NCBI GenBank assembly: GCA_002427505.1
Contig: DIRJ01000039.1
Span: forward strand, 576 to 36,438
Source: Mageeibacillus sp. UBA5439
GTDB lineage: Bacteria; Bacillota; Clostridia; Saccharofermentanales; DTU023
Reading direction: 5' to 3'
DNA length: 35,863 bases
The notes beneath the pieces were generated by a model. The model was not told the origin of the DNA. It made no database searches and was given only the letters and a program-made list of their open reading frames with translations. Shown piece by piece: positions 25,999 to 32,041 of the stretch; positions within the stretch are counted from its first letter, which is position 1; every line of letters begins with the position of its first letter. The position numbers were made by a program, and so were the translations under genes.

Positions 25999-27138
25999 CT
26001 ATAGAGCCTTGCCCTGGGCGACCAATTCTCCGATGTACTCATCGATGCGTCGTAAACCTTCTTCGAGTTCTTCTGCATGAGAAAGTGTCAGGCGGAAGCT
26101 GTGCGGGATATCAAAACAGCCGCCGTGGCAGACGAGCACACCTTTTTTATCCAGCAGACCTTCCGCGAAATCTACGGCGTCCACATCCAGATCGTAATGA
26201 ATCAGATAGGTAGTAGCGTAGGAGTCAGCGTATTGATGCAGATACTTGTGACCTTGCAGCCATTTGTCAACGATGGCCTTATTATCGTTAACAATCTTTC
26301 TGCTGCGGGCAAGTATTTTGTCCACATGTTCCAGTGCAATAGCGAAAATCCATTCATCGAAAGTGGCACCGCAAATGGCATCATAGGACCTGCGGTTGAA
26401 TAAGGCTTTGCGCATTTCCGGATCACGGCAGATAATCCAGCCGACGCGGGTTCCGGCCATGGAATAAATTTTCGAGGAACTGCAGGTAATGATGGCTTTG
26501 TCATAGATATCAGCGAATGAAGGCATGTATTCTTCCTTCAGGCCTCTGTACATTTCATCGCAGACAACCCAGGCATCAACAGCTGTGGCTATCTCAACAA
26601 TCTCCTGCATTTCCTCCGGATTCAACAAGGCGCCGGTAGGATTATTGGGATTGGTAAAAAGGATGGCCCGGGTATTTTCATCCACGGCCTGACGAACTTC
26701 TTCAAGATCGAGCTTATAGCCGGCTTCAGCCTGGAGGTTAATCTGGCGGACTTCAGCGCCGATCGATTTCGGCAGAGAATAAAATTGCTGATAATTAGGC
26801 ATGATGGAGATGACGTTGTCAGTATCTGAAATCAAGCTATAGACGACTGTATGGTTGGCGCCGGTTCCGCCGTGTACCAGGATAACGTCCTCCGCTGTTA
26901 CTTTCTGATACAGGCCGGCCACGCCGCGCCTGGTTCTAGGTGTACCTTCGAAGGAACCGTATCCCAGATCCATGCTTCTAATTTCTTCCAGAAAATCGTC
27001 CAGACTCTCGCCGGTCAGAGCAAACAGTTCTTCCACAGTCAGAGGCAGAACGCAGCTGCCACCCAGATAAATCTTATTTTTCTCACTTTCGCTGGCCGGA
27101 TTCAGCCAATTCTCCAAAACAAAATCATCAATTTTCAT
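25999..27138 (-). CDS. Class I/II PLP-dependent aminotransferase
   Basis: 379 residues, fold type I. Key parts are NPNNPTG (163-169), D194 and Y197 in CDEMYRG, and the PLP lysine K223 in SSSKIYSMAGTRVGW, with a C-terminal arginine region near SFRLTLSH. It resembles aspartate aminotransferase and capreomycidine-synthase-like enzymes. Substrate is unknown. A strong AAAGGAGG site precedes the ATG. It is first in a two-gene operon with the cyclodeaminase-family gene, and an upstream promoter candidate exists at 27182-27211. Stop is TAG. Confidence 0.85.
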   Translation of the reverse strand: MKIDDFVLENWLNPASESEKNKIYLGGSCVLPLTVEELFALTGESLDDFLEEIRSMDLGYGSFEGTPRTRRGVAGLYQKVTAEDVILVHGGTGANHTVVYSLISDTDNVISIMPNYQQFYSLPKSIGAEVRQINLQAEAGYKLDLEEVRQAVDENTRAILFTNPNNPTGALLNPEEMQEIVEIATAVDAWVVCDEMYRGLKEEYMPSFADIYDKAIITCSSSKIYSMAGTRVGWIICRDPEMRKALFNRRSYDAICGATFDEWIFAIALEHVDKILARSRKIVNDNKAIVDKWLQGHKYLHQYADSYATTYLIHYDLDVDAVDFAEGLLDKKGVLVCHGGCFDIPHSFRLTLSHAEELEEGLRRIDEYIGELVAQGKAL

Positions 27139-27181
27139 AAATCCTCCTTTGGACAGAGCTAAGCAGAACTATATTAATTGA

Positions 27182-27211
27182 ACAATAAAAGAGCGGATGT
27201 GCTTTTGTCAA
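27182..27211 (-). promoter_or_regulatory. Candidate promoter of the aminotransferase operon
   Basis: On the minus strand TTGACA (27206-27211) is followed 18 bases later by TATTGT (27182-27187). The -35 is perfect and the -10 is weak. It lies between the metQ terminator and the aminotransferase start. Confidence 0.5.
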
Positions 27212-27232
27212 CGATTAGATAAATAAGAAAAT

Positions 27233-27268
27233 AAAAAGGCTTCTCCGGTAAGTACAGAAGAAGCCTTT
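27233..27268 (-). terminator. Terminator of metNIQ
   Basis: A perfect 10-bp stem (AAAGGCTTCT and AGAAGCCTTT) with a 14-base loop; on the minus strand the 3' arm runs into CTTTTTATTTTC. It lies 55 bases after the metQ stop. Confidence 0.9.
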
Positions 27269-27323
27269 AGCAGGATTTGACAAGTGCTGAGCTAAGGTTT
27301 CAGCAGCAGCAATCTGATCGTTC

Positions 27324-28145
27324 TTAGTCCAGAGGGACGACTGCGCCTTTCCAGGTTTCATTAATGTAGTCTTTAACAGCATCGCTCTTAAGTGCTGCGT
27401 ATAAAGCCAGAATTGCGGGATCTTTAGCCTTGTCTTCTCTGACAGCCAGAACATTCTGGTAGAGTTCGAGGGTTTCACCACTCAGAGTTTCCACGGCCAG
27501 AGCGTCTTCAGGAGACAGGCCGGACTGCAGGGCGAAGTTGCCGTTGATGACGGCAAAGTTGACGTCCTCAAGTGAACGGGGCAGTTGCTCAGCGGCGAGT
27601 TCCTTGATATCCAGATTTCTCGGGTTGTCCACGATGTCAAGAATGGTAGCGGTAAGACCGGCGCCCTCGCGCAGCTTGATCAGGCCTTCCTGCTCCAGCA
27701 CCATGAGTGCACGGGCTTCATTGGAGGAATCATTGGGTACGGCGATAGTCGCACCGTCGGGCAGTTCTGACAAGGAAGAGCTTTTCCCGCCGTAGAGGCA
27801 GAGTGGCTCATAGTGGATGCCGCCGACGGAAACCAGATCTGTTTTGTTGCTTTCATTGTATTGGTTGAGATAGGAGATGTGCTGGAAGAAGTTAGCGTCG
27901 ACATCACCGTCTGTTGTCACCTTGTTGGGCAGGATGTAGTCGGTAAATTCCTTGATTTCAACCTCATAACCGTCTTTCTCCAATTCCTTAGCTGCTACGC
28001 GCAGAATCTCTGCATGGGGGGTGACGCTGGCAGCGATAGTCAGTTTTTTGCCGTCTCCGTCCTTTTTCTTGCCGCAGGCGGCGGCGCTGCTGATTAATAC
28101 TGCTAAAAGCAGGACAAATGCCAGAATACGTGTAGTTTTTTTCAT
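27324..28145 (-). CDS. metQ: Methionine ABC transporter substrate-binding lipoprotein
   Basis: 273 residues. Lipoprotein signal with lipobox ending SSAAAC (C24), then a charged GKKKDGDGKK linker. The mature protein matches the NlpA/MetQ family: ASVTPHAEIL, DGDVDANFFQHISYL, TIAVPNDSSNEARAL, and FAVINGNFAL. It binds L-, and commonly D-, methionine outside the cell. It is the last gene of metN-metI-metQ, with an AGAAGGAA ribosome site. Stop is TAA. Confidence 0.93.
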   Translation of the reverse strand: MKKTTRILAFVLLLAVLISSAAACGKKKDGDGKKLTIAASVTPHAEILRVAAKELEKDGYEVEIKEFTDYILPNKVTTDGDVDANFFQHISYLNQYNESNKTDLVSVGGIHYEPLCLYGGKSSSLSELPDGATIAVPNDSSNEARALMVLEQEGLIKLREGAGLTATILDIVDNPRNLDIKELAAEQLPRSLEDVNFAVINGNFALQSGLSPEDALAVETLSGETLELYQNVLAVREDKAKDPAILALYAALKSDAVKDYINETWKGAVVPLD

Positions 28146-28178
28146 AATTTTTTCCTTCTTTTCTCTATTATAATTTTC

Positions 28179-28835
28179 TTATCTTTTATCGATTTTGAGG
28201 GCCAGTCTGGAGCCCGCTGCCTGGATGATCTGTACCAGGATGACGATCAGGATCACAGTGATAAACATGGTGAAGTAGTCATAGCGGAAGAGCCCGTAGT
28301 TATTCGCAATGGCGCCTAAACCGCCGCCGCCGACAAAACCTGCCATGGTTGAATAGCCAAGTATGGTCGTTACCGCAATGGAGCCACCAAGTATCAGAGA
28401 GGGCAGGGCTTCGGGCAGGACTACTTTGAAAAGGATGCTTTTCGTGTCCGCGCCCATTGAGCAGGCGGCTTCAATGAGACCGCCATCCACCTCCAGGAGT
28501 GAAGATTCGACCATGCGGGCTACGTAAGGTGCAGCACTGATGACCAAAGGAACTATCGCCGCCGGTGTACCGATGGTGGTGCCGACGATGAAACGGGTAA
28601 AAGGCATGATCCAGATTAACAGGATCAGGAAGGGTATGGAACGAAGGATATTGGTGATAATGTTCAGGATCCTGTTGAGCACAGGCTTTGGTGTCAGCCC
28701 TCCCGGTGCAGTTGAATACAGTAAGAGAGCCAGCGGGATGCCCAGGATATAAGCAAAAACTGCTGACGCTATGGTCATGGCGAGAGTTTCCAGCAAGCCC
28801 TGCCAGAGAACAGGTATCAGTGTATTAATGTCCAT
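28179..28835 (-). CDS. metI: Methionine ABC transporter permease
   Basis: 218 residues with several hydrophobic segments. The MetI-type features are LRSIPFLILLIW, the ABC-permease EAA loop (EAACSMGADTKSILFKVVLP), and ILGYSTMAGFVGGGGLG. It overlaps the metN stop by one base and precedes metQ by 33 bases. Confidence 0.93.
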   Translation of the reverse strand: MDINTLIPVLWQGLLETLAMTIASAVFAYILGIPLALLLYSTAPGGLTPKPVLNRILNIITNILRSIPFLILLIWIMPFTRFIVGTTIGTPAAIVPLVISAAPYVARMVESSLLEVDGGLIEAACSMGADTKSILFKVVLPEALPSLILGGSIAVTTILGYSTMAGFVGGGGLGAIANNYGLFRYDYFTMFITVILIVILVQIIQAAGSRLALKIDKR

Positions 28836-29854
28836 TAAATACTTTCCTCCTCTTCATCGAGTGAATACGACAGACCCTCGCGTTCCAATAAAGCGAGGAT
28901 GCGTTCAGCGGCCGTTTCATCGTCCGGCAGCGCCAAAAGCATCTGACCGTAGGTCTTGTCTTCGATGTTTTTGCTGTCGGCATAGAGAATGTTCACGGGT
29001 ACTTTGGCCTCAAGAACAATTTTGGATATAAGGGGTTCCTCAGCTGAGAGACCATCAAAGACCAGTCTCAGCCGGGCACCGTTGTAGGAGCGTTTGAGCA
29101 GTTCACCCTGAGGGTAGATCAGTTTGCGGGCGGCAGCGCTCCGGGGATTTTTAAACAAGTCTTTGACTGAGCGCAATTCGACGATGTGACCATCGTCCAT
29201 CACGGCGACGCGGTCACAGATATGTTCCACAACATGCATTTCGTGGGTGACGACAAAAAGTGTAATGCCGAGCTCACGGTTGATTTTTTTCAATAATTCG
29301 AGAATGGAATGGGTGGTGGCGGGGTCGAGAGCGGAGGTTGCTTCGTCGCAGAGCAGGAGTTCAGGATCTGTGGACAAAGCTCGTGCAATGGCGACTCGTT
29401 GTTTCTGTCCGCCGGAAAGCTGAGCCGGATAGGCAGAGGTCTTGCCACTGAGGTCAACCAGATCCAGGAGTTCAGCTGCTTTAGCGCGGGCCTTATCACG
29501 GGAGGTGCCGTGAAGTTCCAAAGGAAGGGCTACATTGTCGAGGACATTGCGCTGGGCCAGTAAGTTGAAATGCTGAAAAATCATGCCCATCTTGCGTCTG
29601 GTGGCATTCAGCTCAGCCGGGGAAAGTTTTCCCAAATCCTGATCCTGCCAGATGACGGTTCCCTCATCAGCTTCTTCCAGCCGGTTCAGCATGCGCAACA
29701 GAGTACTCTTGCCGGCGCCGGATGGTCCGATCACAGCCAGAATCTCTCCCCGGTAAAGCTGGAGGTCAATACCCGACAGAGCCCGTACTTCTCCCTCTTT
29801 ACTGGAAAATGTCTTCGAGACATTTTTAAATTCCGCGATTTGTTTTCCTTGCAT
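28835..29854 (-). CDS. metN: Methionine ABC transporter ATP-binding protein
   Basis: 339 residues. Walker A GPSGAGKS (43-50), signature LSGGQKQR, Walker B LLLCDEATSALD, then a C-terminal NIL domain (about 265-339) that senses methionine in MetN proteins. The start follows AAAGGATG. A leader of about 210 bases precedes it, with a leader peptide and an intrinsic terminator, so expression appears to be attenuated. It is the first gene of the metNIQ operon. Confidence 0.95.
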   Translation of the reverse strand: MQGKQIAEFKNVSKTFSSKEGEVRALSGIDLQLYRGEILAVIGPSGAGKSTLLRMLNRLEEADEGTVIWQDQDLGKLSPAELNATRRKMGMIFQHFNLLAQRNVLDNVALPLELHGTSRDKARAKAAELLDLVDLSGKTSAYPAQLSGGQKQRVAIARALSTDPELLLCDEATSALDPATTHSILELLKKINRELGITLFVVTHEMHVVEHICDRVAVMDDGHIVELRSVKDLFKNPRSAAARKLIYPQGELLKRSYNGARLRLVFDGLSAEEPLISKIVLEAKVPVNILYADSKNIEDKTYGQMLLALPDDETAAERILALLEREGLSYSLDEEEESI

Positions 29855-29875
29855 ATCTTCATCCTTTTTGACAAT

Positions 29876-29899
29876 AAAAAAGCCGCCTTCCCGGGCGGC
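29876..29899 (-). terminator. Attenuator terminator in the metN leader
   Basis: On the minus strand the stem GCCGCC/GGCGGC with a 6-base loop is followed by six T residues, and lies about 22 bases before the metN start codon, upstream of the ribosome site. A terminator at this place only makes sense as a conditional attenuator. Its CCCGGG segment could instead pair with CTCGGG from the leader-peptide region (29947-29952), giving an antiterminator. Confidence 0.85.
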
Positions 29900-29923
29900 C
29901 AGATCACAGTTCCATGATTGCTT

Positions 29924-30025
29924 CTAGAGTGTGATAAGCGAACATACCCGAGCATGCGCAGTGATTTCGTACATCATCATTGACATTCGCAGAGCTTTCA
30001 CTGAATTTCTCGGGTGTTTAAGCAT
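29924..30025 (-). CDS. Methionine-rich leader peptide of metNIQ
   Basis: A 33-codon frame (ATG at 30025, TAG at 29924-29926) in the metN leader. Codons 14-18 read Met-Ser-Met-Met-Met, so four of five are methionine, in a stretch that otherwise encodes few. A modest GAGAG site precedes the ATG; an internal start at codon 14 is possible but has no clear site. The coding region is also highly structured: CCCGAG (codons 4-6) can pair with CTCGGG (codons 24-26), and CAGTGA with TCACTG, leaving the Met codons in the loop. Scarce Met-tRNA would stall a ribosome there, as in classic amino-acid biosynthesis attenuation. It has no similarity to a known protein that I can name, and the function is inferred. 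Confidence 0.65.
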   Translation of the reverse strand: MLKHPRNSVKALRMSMMMYEITAHARVCSLITL

Positions 30026-30071
30026 ATTATTCACTCTCAGCTTGATAATTACTCATTTAACGTTATCTAGC

Positions 30072-30101
30072 AGTGTAGGCGAGCAGGCTCAGCCTTGTCA
30101 A
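30072..30101 (-). promoter_or_regulatory. Promoter of metNIQ
   Basis: On the minus strand a consensus TTGACA (30096-30101) is followed 18 bases later by TACACT (30072-30077). The start would be near 30065, giving a leader of about 210 bases before metN. Confidence 0.7.
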
Positions 30102-30189
30102 GCATGTTTAGACTTTTGGCAGAGGTCTTTGCCTTTTGTCACAAAAAAAACTGGGATCCGGACAGGCCTTATAGTCATAAGTCTTGGCT

Positions 30190-30277
30190 GCCTCCTCCCG
30201 GGCCTGCGGGAGCCTGCTGAACCGTGTTTCAATGCTCCTGAAACAGCTGTGCCTCCTCCCGGGCCTGCGGGAGCCTG
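30190..30277. repeat. Two identical 27-base palindromic repeats flanking a third hairpin
   Basis: The same 27 bases occur at 30190-30216 and 30251-30277. Each contains CTCCCG-GGCCTG-CGGGAG, a 6-bp stem. Between them lies another hairpin, GTTTCA...TGAAAC (about 30226-30244). The surrounding 30102-30357 holds no gene I believe in; a 158-codon open frame across it lacks a ribosome site and family signal. The repeats could be REP-like elements or bidirectional stem-loops between the two divergent methionine units. Confidence 0.8.
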
Positions 30278-30357
30278 TGACAATTTCAGTCTGAAAGAGA
30301 TCCGGCAGCTGGATCCTAAGAAAAACAAGATTCCTGGCTTTGTTTCCTTATGTTTTC

Positions 30358-30386
30358 TTGTAATCTTCCCGGCCATTACTTATAAT
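30358..30386 (+). promoter_or_regulatory. Promoter of metK
   Basis: TTGTAA (30358-30363) and a perfect TATAAT (30381-30386) are 17 bases apart, just upstream of the SAM riboswitch. Confidence 0.8.
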
Positions 30387-30413
30387 GACCCACAGCCAAT
30401 TAAATAATATGAT

Positions 30414-30520
30414 CTTATGAAGAGTGGCGGAGGGACTGGCCCTGTGAAGCCCGGCAACCGAGCATATGCTGAGGTGCCAAATCCAGCAGAGCTGTTGAAG
30501 GACAGCTTCTGAGAGATGAG
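30414..30520 (+). ncRNA. SAM-I (S-box) riboswitch
   Basis: Core S-box sequence is present in order: GGAGGGACTGGCCC, TGAAGCCCGGCAACC, AGGTGCCAAATCC, and CTGAGAGATGAG. P1 can form between CTTAT and ATGAG, and a P4-like stem is AGCTGT/ACAGCT. SAM binding stabilises P1 and frees the downstream terminator, so the switch turns metK off when SAM is plentiful. Confidence 0.96.
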
Positions 30521-30530
30521 GTTGCTACGC

Positions 30531-30554
30531 GCCTCCTCGATGGAGGTTTTTTTT
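30531..30554 (+). terminator. Terminator controlled by the SAM riboswitch
   Basis: CCTCC-TCGAT-GGAGG followed by eight T residues, directly after the riboswitch. GAGG at the end of P1 can pair with CCTC here, giving the alternative antiterminator. It is about 80 bases before metK. Confidence 0.88.
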
Positions 30555-30635
30555 ATCTGCTGACGTAAACCTTTGACTGATCATGATAGCTTTTAACAAG
30601 AATTGGCAAAATTTTCTTTTTGAAAGGAAGGAATC

Positions 30636-31814
30636 ATGTTTTATTGTAACAAGGATGAGTGGGTGTTCAGCTCGGAATCAGTAAGCGAGGGACATCCGGA
30701 CAAGGTTTGCGACCAGATTGCAGATGCGGTTCTGGATGCTTTGCTGGCGCGGGATAAGAATGCCCGGGTAGCCTGTGAGGTGGTTGCCAGTACCGGCATG
30801 GTCATTGTTTTGGGAGAGCTGAGTACAACAGCTTATGCTGATATACCTCAGATTGTGCGTAATACAGTGCGTGATATCGGTTATGCCAACAGCAGGACCG
30901 GCTTTGATGCCGATTCCTGTGCAGTGTTGACTTCCATCGACGAACAGTCTCCCGATATTGCTTTGGGTGTAGATCAGGCTTTGGAATCAAAAGAAGGTCT
31001 GATGGAGGTGACAACCGGAGCGGGTGATCAGGGCATAATGTTCGGCTATGCCAATAGCGATACTGAGGAGCTAATGCCTCTGCCCATCACCCTGGCCCAC
31101 CGGCTGAGCAAGCGGCTGGCGGATGTGCGTAAGGCCGGAATCACGAAGAGTCTCCTGCCTGACGGAAAAACTCAGGTGACGGTACGTTATGAGGGAGATA
31201 AGCCTGTCCATATCGATGCTATTGTCGTTTCAACACAGCATTATGAACGCTACGATCTTGAAGAAGTTCGTGAAGAAGTGAGGAAACATGTCATTGCTCC
31301 TGTACTGGATAATTCTCTGTTCACAGATAAAACCCGCGTCCTGATTAACCCGACGGGCCGTTTCGTGGTTGGAGGACCGCAAGGTGATACCGGTCTCACC
31401 GGCCGCAAGATTATCTGTGACACCTATGGTGGTTTTGGTCACCATGGCGGCGGTGCCTTTTCCGGCAAGGATCCGACTAAGGTAGATCGCACAGCTTCCT
31501 ATGCAGCCCGCTATATCGCCAAGAACCTGGTAGCTGCCGGCTTTTGTTCTCAATGTGAGGTGCAGCTGGCTTATGCAATCGGCGTGGCGCAGCCGGTCTC
31601 CTTGACGATCAGCAGCTTTGGCAGCGGAACTTTTGGCGACGGCGAGATGGAAGCTCTGGTAAGAAGGGATATAGACCTGCGCCCGGCAGCGCTGATAGAA
31701 CGCTTTGACTTGTTGCGTCCGATCTACCAGCAGGTGTCAAACTACGGGCACTTCGGCCGCCCGGATCTGGATCTTCCCTGGGAACAGCTGGATTTGGCAA
31801 GAAAGTGGGCATAA
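30636..31814 (+). CDS. metK: S-adenosylmethionine synthetase
   Basis: 392 residues, the standard length. Motifs: EGHPDKVCDQIADAVLDA (N-terminal), GAGDQGIMFGYA (central), and GGGAFSGKDPTKVDR (metal and phosphate binding). It makes SAM from methionine and ATP in the cytoplasm. Translation starts at ATG after AAGGAAGG. Expression is governed by the upstream SAM riboswitch. It is followed by a short repeat region and a terminator at 31936-31975, so it is probably monocistronic. It appears intact. Confidence 0.97.
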   Translation: MFYCNKDEWVFSSESVSEGHPDKVCDQIADAVLDALLARDKNARVACEVVASTGMVIVLGELSTTAYADIPQIVRNTVRDIGYANSRTGFDADSCAVLTSIDEQSPDIALGVDQALESKEGLMEVTTGAGDQGIMFGYANSDTEELMPLPITLAHRLSKRLADVRKAGITKSLLPDGKTQVTVRYEGDKPVHIDAIVVSTQHYERYDLEEVREEVRKHVIAPVLDNSLFTDKTRVLINPTGRFVVGGPQGDTGLTGRKIICDTYGGFGHHGGGAFSGKDPTKVDRTASYAARYIAKNLVAAGFCSQCEVQLAYAIGVAQPVSLTISSFGSGTFGDGEMEALVRRDIDLRPAALIERFDLLRPIYQQVSNYGHFGRPDLDLPWEQLDLARKWA

Positions 31815-31855
31815 AAGAAAGAGCTTGCCAATAGATCAGAACTTGTGCATGAAAA

Positions 31856-31915
31856 GGTGCCAGGCACAAAACAATGCACAAAACGATGCACAGAATGATG
31901 CGGTGCAAAATGATG
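31856..31915 (+). repeat. 12-base imperfect tandem repeats next to GGTGCCAGGCAC
   Basis: After the palindrome-like GGTGCCAGGCAC (31856-31867) come three 12-base near-repeats, ACAAAACAATGC, ACAAAACGATGC and ACAGAATGATGC, then a related GGTGCAAAATGATG. No gene is present between metK and recD2. The role is unknown. Confidence 0.7.
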
Positions 31916-31935
31916 TAATAATATGATTTCAGATG

Positions 31936-31975
31936 AACCGGTCGTAGTCAGCCCAGCAGGCTTGCGGCCGGTTTT
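31936..31975 (+). terminator. Terminator after metK
   Basis: A long stem (AACCGGTCG and GCGGCCGGTT with one G-T pair) has an inner AGCC/GGCT and ends in TTTT. It lies between metK and recD2. Confidence 0.7.
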
Positions 31976-32041
31976 GCATTTGCTGCAGGAGTATCGCAAA
32001 ATCCGGTCTGCAGAGGCTAGAATAAGAGGCGAGGTGAATTT

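Noticed and set aside
29905..30045. SAM-I riboswitch or T-box before metN
   Set aside because: The S-box core sequences are absent, and the T-box stem I landmarks and GGGTGG-ACC core are missing; only a short UGGAAC is similar.
29931..30407. A 158-codon plus-strand open frame across the methionine intergenic region
   Set aside because: No ribosome site or family motif; it overlaps the metNIQ leader, the hairpin repeats and the metK promoter, all of which have better support.
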